Of a stretch of DNA of 64,000 bases, positions 12,728 through 25,806 are shown one piece after another (position 1 is the first letter of the stretch; each line of letters starts with the position of its first letter). The DNA lies in assembly GCA_035582835.1 (NCBI GenBank), contig JAYKAV010002607.1:64064-128063 (forward strand). Reading direction: 5' to 3'. The stretch is from Phoebastria nigripes (taxonomy: Eukaryota; Chordata; Aves; Procellariiformes; Diomedeidae). The translations under genes and the position numbers were made by a program. Under the pieces are notes generated by a model, which worked only from the letters and a program-made list of their open reading frames with translations, made no database searches and had not been told where the DNA came from.

Positions 12728-13204
12728 TTGGTGGGTTGACCCCAGCTGGCAGCTAAGCCCCCACCCAGTTGCTCTACCACTGCCCCACAGTGGGGTGGGG
12801 GAGAGAATCAGAAAGACAAAAGCAAGAAAGTTAATGGGTCAAGATAAAGACAGTTTAGTAAGCGAAGGAAAAGAAAAAGGGGAAAAAGAACCCCAACAAA
12901 CAAGTGATGCAAAAGCAATCGCTTATCACCAGCAGACTGATGCCCAGTCAGTCCCCAAGCAATGGCTACTTCAGAAAAAACTTCCCCAAAGCTTTATTGC
13001 TAAGCATGACATCACATGGTATGGAATATCTCATTGTTCAATTCAGGTCAGCTGTCTCAGCTATGTCACCTCCCACCCTCTTGCCCACCCTGAGCCTACC
13101 TGCTGGGGTGGCAGAGTAAGTAACAGAGAAGGCCCTGACACTGTGCAAGCATTGCTCAGCATTAGCTGAAGAAAATTAACTCCAACCCCGCCAAACCCAG
13201 TACA
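12728..13204 (-). mobile_element. Solo ERVL-type LTR, complete, with target duplication
   Basis: Read on the minus strand it runs TGTACTGGGTTTGG, GAGTTAATTTTCTTCA, a CRE-like TGATGTCA, CAATAAAG, then a TAAACTGTCTTTATCTTGAC region, and ends GGTCAACCCACCAA. It belongs to the same broad family as the LTR at 6988-7437 but lacks roughly 80 bases near the 5' end relative to it and keeps the 3' end that copy has lost. It is flanked by the 5-base direct repeat GATGG (12723-12727 and 13205-13209). This fits a single insertion followed by LTR-LTR recombination that removed the internal region. It is in the same orientation as CSMD1. Confidence 0.88.
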
Positions 13205-13209
13205 GATGG
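13205..13209. repeat. Target site duplication GATGG, right copy
   Basis: Exact repeat of 12723-12727, directly after the LTR terminus TACA at 13201-13204. Confidence 0.8.
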
Positions 13210-14891
13210 ACAAACTGTTCACCTCCATCCTAATCCAGGACTACTGAGAGTGCTCATTAAAGAAAAAATATTTTGGAGTGCTCATTCATAGGGTAGGACT
13301 TGCTTACATAAAATCTACCTAGCTAAAGATTTATATCTTCACAAATTTAGGAAGATTTTCCTGAGATGGGCAAAATGCCAAACTGTGGCACAAACATCAC
13401 CATGCCAGCATTTTCACCTCCAAAGCATGTGATAATACAACTTTTCAAATAAAAGGTTAATGCAATGCTTATATTCACCAAATAAAATGGTTTTCATTGT
13501 TTCTGTCTTAGAAAAAAAAAAAAAAAGAAAAGATATTTGGCACCTACTTTGTTTACCAAAGTTAAATTCAGCAGTTTCATACATGATTAAAAAAAGTCTT
13601 TTAATAAAGAGTGGAAAACAACCTTAATTATACAGAGTGCTATAAGACCCATATATTTTAAGTTCATACAAAGTTTTTGGGATTTGGGGGGGAGGGGGGG
13701 ATTGTTGGTTTTTTTTTTTTTTACTTATAAGTTTTCTGGATTAATCTATAGCTTTTTGTTTTTAGAAAAGATCATAACATGATACCTTATTTTGTTTCTT
13801 TGCCAAAAAGTTTCAAAACTTTAAGGTATGGCTCTAAAAATACAGATTATACTATACTGATTATGATGATATGAAACGCTGCTTAATTTCATCTGAATTC
13901 TCTGAATGTCTTCTGTTTGCAAAAAAGACTTTCATGTTTTCTTCTCATTTACTAATAAGTTTTTTTTCTTTGATTTTGGGGCACTGGGAACTTTGGTTGC
14001 AGGAAAAAACATGACATACATACAAACAAGCCACAATATGACATGTAAACAGAGAAACAGGTAACCATTGGGTCTTTTTGGTTTTAAACAGCAGTTCCTT
14101 AAATCCTAATTTTATCCAAATTATTTTTAGACTTTACAGTTTGATATGTTACTTATTCTGTGAGGTAGACCCATACAGAGGAAGTATGTAATTAATTAGG
14201 TTATGAAACTGAAGTTCAGTTTCATTCTGAACAGAAGAAACAAAACAAAAGCAAAAAAACTGATGTTTTGAAGTTCACCACAATGGAAAACCCTAATAAA
14301 GACTTCTGTACTGAAAATCCTGAATGCCTTATTCAAGATTTTTTTTTTTTTCCTATGCTTCAAAACTGAATGCAAATTCATCCTAATCTGGTGAAACCTT
14401 TTGATTTTCACAGAATAAGAGTTTTAAAAAATCTTCCCTTATCATGTTGCCCTGAACAAATATATCGTTCAGTGCATAGGAGAAGCATAGCTTTGAGAAT
14501 GTGGCCGAATTATATAAGTATTGAATATATTGGAAGCAGAAGGCAGTTTACTTTTTTTGGGGGGAGGGAGGGAAGAGACTATGATGTGATCCTGTTATTA
14601 AACAGGATATCATAATTCTTGTACACAAGTGAAGCGAATTAAAATTTCTAACAAACCTTTCTTTTGGCATTTATTAAAATTTTACTTCTCAGTTTTGCAA
14701 CTTTGACTTTCTTTTAGAATAGTTTTTCTATGCATTGAATACATTTTACATTAATTTGGGATTAGTCACATAATTGTACTGCTCTTAAAATGATCTGTGA
14801 ATATATATATGTATAGGTTAAGACATACTCATTTAATGATTTTTGCCCTTTGTTTATTTTCATTTAATTTTGTCTTACATTTTTACTGCAG
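13210..14891. other. CSMD1 intron, homopolymer-rich, nothing recognised
   Basis: AT-rich intron with poly-A at about 13510-13525, a G-rich then T-rich stretch at about 13680-13722 and poly-T at about 14339-14351. No gene or recognisable transposon is seen. Confidence 0.6.
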
Positions 14892-15007
14892 TGTGTGAAG
14901 GTTCTCTTTGCAAAGATCTTATACACCAATTAGTTACTGAAAGGAAACTGCAAGAGCTTCTTTTCATTACTGGATTGTTCTGCCCAGCAGACACTATACA
15001 GCCTGAG
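14892..15007 (+). other. Exon-like open block of unknown origin, + strand
   Basis: A 116-bp block is bounded by a good acceptor (T-rich tract ending TTTTACTGCAG at 14891) and a good donor (GAG|GTAAAG at 15007/15008). It is open in one frame across its full length, reading CEGSLCKDLIHQLVTERKLQ then ELLFITGLFCPADTIQPE, with phase 1 entry and phase 0 exit. It lies antisense within a CSMD1 intron. I do not recognise the peptide, and no partner exon with compatible phase is obvious nearby. It may be a chance or cryptic exon, or part of an antisense transcript. Confidence 0.28.
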
Positions 15008-18000
15008 GTAAAGCCACTATATTTCTGAATTTGAGTCTGCTTGTGTGCTAGAATAATTGACTGAGTTTGCAGTTTCAGAACACTGTTTTCACTGACATTC
15101 TTCTAACATTTTTGATTACTGTAGAATAGGAAATGAACTAAATTAAATCTCAGTTCGGGATTCTCTTAAATTAATTTCCAGGTTTAAACCATTTATCTAA
15201 ATTTAGATTATGCTAATTCAGATTCACCTTCCATGCACTAACTTTCACTATTGCTTGAAAGATGTAGGGGTAGAGAATGTTTATAACACAGAACTTAAAC
15301 TGAAAATTAGAACTAAGTCTTTAGCAATAACAGAATAATATGAATGCCAAGCCAGTGCATCATGTCTAAGAAATGTATTTCAAAATTTCTTTTCTAAAAC
15401 TGAAAAGTGTATCTTGAGACCAATGAAAAGAATATTGTAAAACTGCTAACTATACATGCTAAATATAGAGGATGATAAATGAAAATAAAAATATTAAACC
15501 TACATTTAAAAAAAATAAATCTATCCATGCACAATCCTAAATCTGTTTTCTTTTAGAAATGCTAGATAGAGTTTGATGTAAGTTCAATGGAGTTGAGCAC
15601 AGCTCAAGGGCCTGAATTTTGCCCACTCTTCTGGCAGAAATGATAGCCACCCAGAATTCTGCTTTCAGTGAAAGAAATGGTCATGGATTCAAAGTTGGCG
15701 GGAGTTAACATTAAGTTAAGATCTGAGGCCACATAACATTCATTCTCAAAAAGACAAATCCTTAGAGACAATTTTTCCAGCCCTCATTTCCATCTTAGTA
15801 CAGAAGTGCAGGAAAATATCTATTTTCATATCATAGGGAAATGGAGGATACAATTAAAGACAAGTCTTAAGGAACTAACATGGAACTTCATTTTTAATCC
15901 ATAGCAGCGAATCAGGAACAGGTGAGTGAAAGGCCTTCAGAAAGTTAAAATCTAGCTACAGAGTATACCACAGATCTCTGAATGGTTTTCACACTTCATA
16001 AAGTCTGTAACTAGTTCTGCATGTTTCTGAAACACACGGGAGTCTGTAGTGAGGCAGAACATACTGCTAAGTGGCCCAGTGCAGCCAGGCACATTCCTAC
16101 AGATAATATCTGTCAGTATTCCTGGATGGACCTTTCCACTGACTCATTACAATGGACTCCAAGGCTTATTCTGCAGATAAGTGAAGCTTTTGCTTCTATT
16201 ATATCCTGCACAGGACTGAGGAACCATGAAATTGCCATAGAGAGCTAGATAAGCTGCTCCTAAAAAAGTAGATGTCTGGATAAGGACCGAGAGCAACTTC
16301 ACGCTATCTCAGACAGGCAACCGCCAGTGCAAGGAACTTGGTAAAAGTCCTCAGGTCCGAGGAGAGTCCAAAAAGCAGTTCTACATAGTGGTAAAGTTCC
16401 TTACACATCACAACCCCAGGATACTTTCTGAGGACATGAGTGGATGATATNATGAATATAGACACCCATCTTCAGATACCATGAGAAGAAACGAGTTTTG
16501 AGAGTTCTAGCCGGTACTGTGAAGGGAAAGAGTGTTTTCTTCTCAACTCTGTGGGAACTTTTACTGAGAAAACAAGGATGGACAGGTATTTGAACAGGAA
16601 GCACAGACACTGCCTTCTTTGTTGCAGCCTTTGTTTTGAGATATGAAGATTGTTTTAAGTGTTTTACCTTCTTTCTATGAATTTTCAACANGTACATAAA
16701 ACGGCAATGTCTTTAAAAGATAACCAGCGACACAGCTACTGGCAAACAGAAACTGTGAAAGTAATTTTGCATTGACATCTACATGCACCAAAGACGACAC
16801 AGGTAAAATTACTGTACAAGTTATCTTCACGGGAGTTAAGAGTGATCACTGTGGAAGTACAGTATAGTGCTGAGTACTCTGTGATCTGTACAACACCATA
16901 CAGACCACAGAGTAGTCAGCATTACGCAGTACTCAGAACATCACAAAACCTTTTCATATGACATGTACAAATAAAGTGTGGAGGGACTGTTTTTGTTTTT
17001 GTTTTTCCAATAGCTAAGAAAAGTGAGACTATGTTCAAGGAATGATTAAACAGTAGCAAGGAAGCACTTGTGATACAAGTGAGAGTAAGTTCAGTTCTCC
17101 ACATGATGAGTGAAAACAGACACTGTTAAAATTCCTCTTGTGTCAGGACTGTGATGGGGGAGTGGTTAGACACCGCAGGGAGACTGTCTGTTTGTTATTC
17201 AGAGGCTGTACCACATTGCTCCTTATTAAGTTGCAGTCTGTTACTTTTACCAGACAGCTGTGTTTTGCTTTTACTGCCTGTCACTGTGTGGCATCAATAA
17301 GATTTTGTTTTAATTTTGAATGTCAATTTAACATTAAATACTACTGATATGACAGCACAAAGCACTGGCATCTTTATACCAGAATGGCCAAATCTTCTAA
17401 CTGAGCAGTGAACAGGAAAGGTAGGTCCAGCTTTGTGAATGCCTATGGCTACATCTTCTCTTCCCCACAAAAACTAGAGGTGTCTCAGGAAGAAAAGTTC
17501 TAATTGGACAGGGGGAAAAAAAAAAACCAAAACAAATTATAAAACTGAAATTATGAAAAAAGAATTGACATTTTCTCAACCAAAAAAAGCAACTGTCACA
17601 TGAGTCAGTTGTGACTACAACATGTATAAACTTACATTTTTACATGCAGATCTCTATTGATGTCCTCTACTCTTAGGGAATTAAAGCCAACTTAAAGTCC
17701 CTTTTTGTTCCTTGGATTTTACAAACACTTCCCATGATAGTTAAAAGAAAAATATATTGGGGAGGGGGGCAAAGAAAAACTGCTATTTTTGCAAGCTCTA
17801 TTTGAGAGGAGTAAGAAATAATATTAAGGAAAATTTGTACAGTTTTGGCTTCATTCTTAAGACTAAAATAATCCACTAACTTCTCACATTGAAAGACTCT
17901 TTTACTTCTATGTCATTGGTATATATAAGACATTTACAATGGAATAATCTATTGAAACCTGAGATCATCCTCAGGTAAAAAATTTAGTCCCAACAAGCTT

Positions 18001-21000
18001 ATGCTGTCATTTCCTCAGCACTGAGATATGAATGTTCACAGTCATTCCCTCTGACACCAGTGTAGAGGTACTGTAAGTGAAAACAGACACTTTCCCTTAT
18101 TCATCCTAACACATTTTTGCCCTAGTTTTAAGGAAGTGGCTTTATATAAACTAGTTTTACATGAAGTAGACAAGTTTTCTTCTTTGTTCCTCTAGTTTTT
18201 TTCTTCTCTGGTAGACTCAGATTCAACTATTGCTCAAATCACAGTTTCATTGACTCTCATTCGTATATACTTACCCCGCCAATCTCAGGCTAGAATATTA
18301 ACAAAATGTTATTGTCTCCATTTTTCTGAAGCAGTTTCCTTAAATACAATCCCTATAATTTCAGTCCTCAGTGAAAATATTTCTTAGTTTCTCAAAACAG
18401 TTAAGTTGAGAAAAAGTACAGATGTTTTCATGACCCTTTCCAGTAAAAAAATATCTCTACCCATTGTGCTAAATCCATTTCCTTGAAACCATCTTGTAGT
18501 TATAGATCAAAGAATAAAATTACTCTAATTTCTAGCTTCCATTCAGTATCGTTCTTACCCTGAAGCAATTTCCTGAGTACCAGATTTCATTAGAACTTGA
18601 ATCCTTTACAGATTTCCTTTTAATATCTGCTTATATTCTGATTTCTACAATTTATACAAACAACTCAGCTTCTGAGTTTATAGAATTCTATTTTATTATG
18701 TCAGTAATGAGATTCTGAAAACAGAAATAGAAGTTTCTTTATCCACATTTCTGTTCTCATGGATCATTAGCTTTTTCTTCTGTCGTATTTGTAAATTTAA
18801 CATCATCCACAGAATTCACAGTGTTAAAAAAGATGGAAAGGTAGTTGCACAGAACTGAAATAGTAAACTTTTAAATTAGTCTTTTTAATAACACATTGCA
18901 ATGGTTCTAAAATTCAAGCTTCAAAGCTGCACTAATCTTAATTTCAATAGCATTAATGGGAAGAAAAGTACTACAAAGACCAACAATTAAGGGCTGTTGA
19001 TGTATCCCTTGTGGGCACCAAGAACTCAGCAACCAGACAGGGAATAACCAGAATTGATTTACCACTAGATTTACACCATCACTTCTCCTAGCTTTCTAAC
19101 AGTCTTATGATATTCAAATTCATTATTCAATTTCATTCACTCCAGCATATATATTTCTCATTTCCTTCAGCAAGACCACATTTTAACACTCTTTTAACTT
19201 TTTCCTTTGTTTTAGTAATTTTAAAGTCTCTGGCATTATATTTCAATCTGAAAAATGAATAAATAAACTGCAGAGTAATCTTTCAAGGAAGTTAATGCCA
19301 GCTGTAAACTACAGCTTGATTAATCCAAACAGACAATTATAATTTTGTGTTTGATGTATTTACCAAATGTAAAATGGACACATTTGTTTAGTAACTGCAT
19401 TGGAACTGCACTAAAAACTCCAGTCCCATCAAATAATGAGTATAAATTTCTGGTATATTTAATCTTTAAAATATTGCTAGAATTGAACTCCTTCAGAAAA
19501 AGAATGGGAGTCAGAACTGCAGCCAATTTTCAAAGCATTCCAAAAGAATACATCTTCTGCTTGTATCAATTTATAAATGGTGAAAAGTCCCACACTGAAG
19601 TGTTTGGCAATAAAATAGAATATGTTTTCTTCTTATAGTTGATGGAAATCACCTGGTTAGATGGTCACTATCTCAAAATGTATTATCTTGAATTTGGCTT
19701 CCTGAAAATACATGTGAAAAGTAAGGATTAGACTGTATTTACAAATGAGGACTGTCTCATGTGAGAGCAGGCAGGAGGAAAAGTCATTACAGATAAACAT
19801 TTCAACATGAACTGCTGCAAATTGATCACATATGATATATTAAATGAGATATTTGGCAACCAAAAAAAAAGTAAAATGTTATGAAGACATAGGAAAGTGA
19901 GTTTTGCCTCTGTACACAGTATTGTTAAGATTACTGTTAGAAGACTGTGTCAAATTCTGTCTACACACTTCAGAAAACGTGAAAACACTTGGAAGAATAG
20001 AAAACAGAGATTCAAAACTAATCAAAGAGCCAGGAAAAAAAGCCTTAAGACATGGATTATCATATGTTAACTTACATAGAAAAATCTGGTACGGGAGAGC
20101 AAATCTTATTAGAATTGCAAACTGAAGTGTAACAAAATCAAGCTATTGGATGCAGAAATTAAGCAAAATTCCATCTTTAAATAAAATGCTGTTTCTAAAC
20201 GGTAGGTGGAACTGATCACTGTAGCAGGATTTGAAAGGAACTGATTCAAGTCCCTTGAAATCAGAGCCCTTAAAATAAGATTATTTTTAAAACAAATGCT
20301 TTTTCCTTTTTTCAAAGGAAAAATTCTACGGTGTCTATAGGCAAATCATAGTAGATTTGCCCAGTAGTTCTTTCTGGATTCTGAAACACAATGAAAGAAC
20401 ATATACTATCTAGATTAAAAAAAAAAAAAAAAGAAATCACTTTAATACATTTCATCTAGCCAGAGAAACCTTCCTTTCCTTTATGGTTCTGTAAGAAAAA
20501 AACGCTAAATGTAGGATGATAAAATATCAGATTTACCAGGCACAGCAGAGACAGAAGGGAAAGTGAATGATTTCTGCTTATTCCACAGCTGGCTCCAATC
20601 CAAAGGGAAACCAGCAGATGTACTAGAAAGAGCTATGATTCCATTTCTGTGCTACAGTATGATGTGGTGCTCTGCTCTGCAGGATTCAACGGGAGCTCAT
20701 GGAAGCTGATGTAAAAGGCAATAAATTGAAGGCAAAGGGAACTCAGAGATTCCTTGAAACCTGGACAAAATATCTCTTAATGTGTGTTGGAAACAAACTA
20801 GTTATCCCCAAAGTTATCCCCCCNAAAAGACTCATTGTTTTGCCAGCTAAATTACTTAAATTAATTACATGCAAACTGTGGGACAAGTGCACTGTTCGTC
20901 AAAACTTGTTCACTCAGGTCTCCTTCCAGCATACTCCACTCTGATCCTGACAAGCAGTCAGGACACATTAAGACTGTGCACTCAGGCATACTGTATTCTT

Positions 21001-21383
21001 TTTATTCTCATTTGTACTCTTATTTTTTTTAATTTGACTGCAGGGATTGAATGTTCCATTTTTAAAATCTGGCTCTGTATAAGTTTTCTGCTACAGTATA
21101 ATACATTCAAACCACATATGTCACAATTCACTCTTTTTCAAACGCCACTGCTAAGTCTTCAACATAATAATGCTTTATACATTTAAAAGGTTACAATTTT
21201 GCTTTTACTAATGTTCTTAAATTGCTAATGCCTATCCAGCCATGTAGACAAGTAAAATTTAGTCTCCTAACCACAGTACATTCTAGGAAATTATCTTCAC
21301 CATTCCATNAGAAATCACTGCAGCTGAGAAATACACATTTCACCACAAAACAGTCAATCAGACCATATTTGTGAGCTACTTAC
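15008..21383. other. CSMD1 intron downstream of exon E, nothing recognised
   Basis: About 6.4 kb of AT-rich intronic sequence after exon E in transcript direction. Poly-A occurs at 20417-20432, and GTTTTT repeats at about 16988-17007. I looked for the expected Sushi5 exon (four Cys, DPG and Trp-x-x-x-x-P-x-C) on the minus strand and did not find it. No other exon or transposon is recognised. Confidence 0.65.
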
Positions 21384-21540
21384 TTGTATAAGTGAGCTGA
21401 AATCCTTGGTCAGTATCAGATCCATTGGTATTAAACTCTATCCACAAATGGTTAGAGGTGCTATTAAGAATAACTCCCATCATGTCATTTTTGGTGAAGG
21501 CTCCCAGAGAGCGTGAAGAACTGTCTTTTCCATCATACAC
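21384..21540 (-). CDS. CSMD1: CSMD1 internal exon E: second half of CUB5
   Basis: This 157-bp exon starts in phase 0 with VYDGKDSSSRSLGAFTKND and ends SDTDQGFQLTYT plus one base (A) of the next codon, expected to be Ser. VYDGKD is the classic central CUB motif. Two N-glycosylation sequons are visible: N-S-T in ILNSTSN and N-G-S in TNGSDTD. The acceptor is TTTCTACAAG above 21540, and the donor is the consensus GTAAGT at 21383-21378. Exons D and E together (327 bp, phase 1 to phase 1) make one complete CUB domain. The next exon, expected to encode Sushi5 with a KCEDPGIP-like start, was not found between here and position 1, so it should lie outside the window to the left. Confidence 0.95.
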
Positions 21541-24500
21541 CTTGTAGAAACAAAATAATAGTATGAAACTGGACATCAAATCTAAATATCTGAAAAACGT
21601 TAGTTTATCTTTATACAATACTTCTAAAGTTAGCTATGTATTGCCAATAGTTTCTCCAAAAAGTTAAAATTTCCATTTTGTGAGGTACATACCACTTGGT
21701 TATGCAGGTCAGTGAAATAGAAAATATTCTGTCATCCTTAAGGTGTTTTATAGTCTTTTTTCCTTTTCAGTTTTGTGAGCTCATCTTGAATGAAATTAGC
21801 ATTTATATGCGACTCTATCTTCTGAGGTTTCATAAGCTCAGATTATTTTTCACAATTCTTCACAAAGCCTAACAGAAGTATAATTTCTGAAATCACCATT
21901 GAAGTAAGGCTGTAAGAGGTAAACCCTTACAGCCTACTCTGTTCTTTCCTGTCTGGAGACATCAACAGCAGAACTGAGGTATTGAAGTCACTATTTATTT
22001 CAGACTCTGAGCCTGCAGTAATTTTTGTTTTACTATAGGTTTTAACAAAGAAAGATAGGTCTTCAAAAAGATATGTGAGTCTATGTCCAAACTAAGTGTA
22101 GAGATGTTCTTATTTACCATGTTACTTTATTGAAAACTTCCAATAGAGGACAAAATCAACAATATTAACCTCTGTGATTTTTCAGATCCTAGAGTAGATA
22201 AGAACGTCCTTTTGATTGTTCACCAATACAGGACAAGTACAAAGAGTTGGCTAGGGGCTGAAAAATAATTTTTGCTTATTGTAAAACCTTGAAAGCCATA
22301 AAGTGCCAAAATAGTCTTCTGTGGCTTTTTTTTTGTCTCAAGATGAATTAAAAAAAGCTAATTTATTCTTTAAATTAAATAAATCACCTGTACTTTCTCA
22401 TGGAAAAATAGGCAAATATGAGGTGTGTTTCTTACTTCCAAAACATATACCATACATCATGTGGATGCTTATACAAAAGCAAGTAATGAATCTGAACAGC
22501 TGGTTTCTAATATGAAGTAAAAGATAATTTACCTAGAGTGTGTAGATAACTACATATGTCCTAGAGTGACTGTAGGTAACTAGTGCAAAGGCTACAATTA
22601 CAGTAAATATCTTAAGCTCTGGATCTTCATCTCTCCATTCTCAGACCTTCTGGTACAGTGAAGATTTATACTGATTCCAGCCAGAAGCAGACAGTGACCC
22701 ATTTAACAATCTAAATTGCTACATTTGAGTCACAGACACTTCCTCCTATTTGAATGTCCAGTTAGATCTATTGAAATTTAGAAATGCATCTTTTGAGAGG
22801 ACAGACCACTGCAACTACATTTATGGAGGATGACGAACAGTTAGAGCTATTTTCTCAGTGGAAAAAATACCAGCATACCATCAATATGGGTGAATATCTT
22901 GAAAGTACCTCATTCATCTCAAGTGCTGACATTAACAAAATAAAATAATAAAAACAACGTGCATAAAGATTTTTAAGATAAAAGCATAAATTTAGTTTAA
23001 TAAATATACACTGATATAAATAATTACCTTCCCTAAAAGAAACTTTTGAAAAATAATATATTTTGCTAGCCATTGATAGAACAATACATTCTGTCCTTAT
23101 TACTAAGGCAAAGATTGTCTTATATCATGGCACACAGATGAGTTACCGGAAGACACAATCAATTGTATTTAAGATTCGTGCGAGCAGTAACACATACTTA
23201 ATGTCTACCTCTTGGCAGAAATATGACTTTAAGTTGTGCTAAGAGTATCTGAAAAAATGCTTCCAAGTTTCTACCATTGTCCTGGGCCAGAACTACAGAT
23301 CACTTTCACGGACTGATTACACTTAATTTATCAGAGCTGGAAATCTATTGTACAAAATAAATAAGCATTCGTTCACCATAAGATTTATTTTTTAATAATA
23401 TTCTGGTCATACATATTATGCAAAAGCACAGATATATTTTATTTGGTTTGAGAGATATTACTTTGAATGGAATGATCTATTTTTAATTGTTATCAATAAA
23501 AAATGTTATCTATGTTAAAAAAGTGATTTTTATTCATCTTTCAAAGAAAAAAAAAGCTAATTACTACAATTGTCCCTTAGACATCCTGTTCCAACAGTGT
23601 TCTACCTCACTGACTGTTACAGATACTCTTCCTACCTGAGGATCAGCAAGTTAAATAATAGTATCTCTCAAGATGAATCCAGACACAAATGAAAACATTG
23701 TTTTATGAAATAAAAATGAGATAAGAGGGATCATGTGAAAGCAGCTGTAAAAAAAGCTGTGACAATTTTTAACTGGTGACACTTGTCCAGCTGTTGTTAA
23801 CATTACAGACATAAGTAGGTACATGTCTACTCTAGTAATTGAAACAGTGTTAGTGAACAAATATAAGCACTGAATCTCCATTGTCTATACTGATAACTTG
23901 TTTGAACCATCCCTGGAAAAGAAAAAGCATTTTCCCTAACAGTTCTTGGTCATGGTTTGGTAATTAGTGTGGGCCAAGGACCATTCCCAATAGGCAGCTT
24001 GTGTGCAACCATTGTGTTCTGTCATATGTGACGGTCTCCAGAGCCAGAAACACATTTAATACACTAGTCTAGACATTATCACTATTAACTCATATATAGT
24101 GCACATGTTTGACTCATCCAGAACCCATTTGAAACATAATTCACATGCTACAATTACTATTTTGTCCTTCATGAAGAAAAAAGGAAGGTCTTTTTGGCCA
24201 AATAGATGAAAGACATGAAATTGCATTCTGGTTTTCCTCTTACCTCTAACAAATTCACGGTGATTGCATTATAAATATTTCACCATAAGTAGCCACTTTA
24301 AAGAATTATGAAATTTCAAGTCGCAGTTAAAGCAGGGAGATCGGGAAGCTGAAGTGTTAGTGAGTGAGAAAGGATAAGCTTTAAAATACACAGATAATCC
24401 AGGTACTCAGTTTTGCCATATGCCTCAAAGTGCTGATTCTGTTTCTATTTCTTTACTTGAGTTCAGATTTCTTTCCCACTAATTCAAGTTCAAACTTATA

Positions 24501-25525
24501 GTCATTAACCTGCATGTATTCTCCTTGAAAGCATTAGTTTTGACCCTTCCTCATGCACACAGTCTTACTGATGTCAGAAATACCCTTGCAAATTATATGT
24601 TACTCTCTATGAACCACAGCCTCAATATCCAGCCTCAACATTCCCACTTGTGCCAACAGTAAACCTAGTTGAATATATACAGCTGAAGGTGGTTTATATT
24701 TTCAAAGCAAGTAAACAATGCCAGAGTAGGAGTCCAGTCACCACAACTTGATTGTCTACACAGTATTTATTGTCAGTACATCCTTGGCACACATTTAATG
24801 CAGACTTACTAACACTCTCACAAATCTTTCCTAAGAAAGCATTAGTTCGGGAGCTGCACAGGCCAGGGACTGTTTCTGAGAGACAGTTTGAGTGAGCCAC
24901 CTTGTTTTGTAAGATTAGAGAGCTTAACATTATGGATGTAGTCAAACTCTGAAAGCTGGCCTCAGGGGCAGCAGGGAATGATCACAACATTGTTTGGAGC
25001 GCTAGGATAAATGTAGCCAGAGCATTCAGGGACACCCCATTTCACCTAAAGATTTGTGAGGAACTAAAAGGGAAATGCTTGCTCTACTGCTGGGATTAAA
25101 ATATGCAGGCAAGAGAAGAGGACAGTGCTACGATTATTCATGAGGCGAAATGCTCTAGTAACGGTGCTAATGTATCTGCACCTGCTGTGGGAATGTAAAA
25201 ACAGACACTCACCTGAAGGAGAAGGAAATGCTGGCTAGATTTTCTTAAACTCCAGTTTCTCATTCTGACAGTAAAAAGAAATTACTTACAACTAAATGCA
25301 ATTTTCCTTAATTGCAGAGATCTTTATGGCATAAAATCATCCCAAAGGGAAATGCTTTTAAAATATTGCTTTTATGGTTTGAGAGATAATTCCTGTATAG
25401 CTTCCTGACATTGTTATGCATCTTCCTATATATATATTCCCAAATCTTTTCATTACATCCTCATGGAATTCTTAGTGATCCTACTTCAAACAAATATTGA
25501 TATTATATACTTCCTAAGACGTTCG
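21541..25525. other. CSMD1 intron between exons D and E (proximal part), nothing recognised
   Basis: About 4 kb of AT-rich intron immediately upstream of exon E in transcript direction. No exon, RNA gene or young transposon is recognised. A moderately GC-richer patch at about 24950-25130 could be a worn repeat but I cannot name it. Confidence 0.6.
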
Positions 25526-25806
25526 TGGTGGGTTGACCTTGGTGTTACCAGGATTGTTTCTCACACTTTTTTCCTCACTCCTCTTTCTCACACAACTACT
25601 GTGCAGCATTTTTTGCCCTTTCTTAAATACCTTTTCCCCGAGGCGCCCCTACCTTGGCTGCGGGGCTCAGCCGTGCCCTGNNGNGGGTNGGTTGGAGCCG
25701 GCTGGAACCGGCTGTGTCCGGCACGGGGCAGCCCCGNCCTCTCCTCACAGAGGCCGCCCTGCAGCCCTGTGCTAACAAAACCTGGGCACCTGCACCCAAT
25801 GCAACA
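25526..25806 (-). mobile_element. GC-rich avian ERV LTR, internally deleted
   Basis: Read on the minus strand it starts TGTTGCATTGGGTGCAGGTG with the CAGGTTTTGTTAGCACAGG block. It passes through a GC-rich segment with several N bases (25680-25690, 25737) and ends GGTCAACCCACCA at 25526. Both ends resemble a long bird LTR that I remember, with TG...CA-type termini, but the middle is far shorter than in full copies. On the + strand, GGTGGGTTGACC runs straight into TTGGTGTTACCAGG, suggesting a deletion with its junction in a shared GACC. No target duplication is seen: the flanks are GTTCG and TTACA. Confidence 0.65.

Noticed and set aside
12795..13169. 124-codon plus-strand open frame
   Set aside because: It is entirely within the inverted solo LTR and is the reverse strand of non-coding LTR sequence.
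15905..15921. 17-bp micro-exon-like block, TAG acceptor and GTGAGT donor on +
   Set aside because: It is too short, has no pyrimidine tract, and does not form a phase-compatible pair with any supported exon. Chance splice-like motifs are common at this length.
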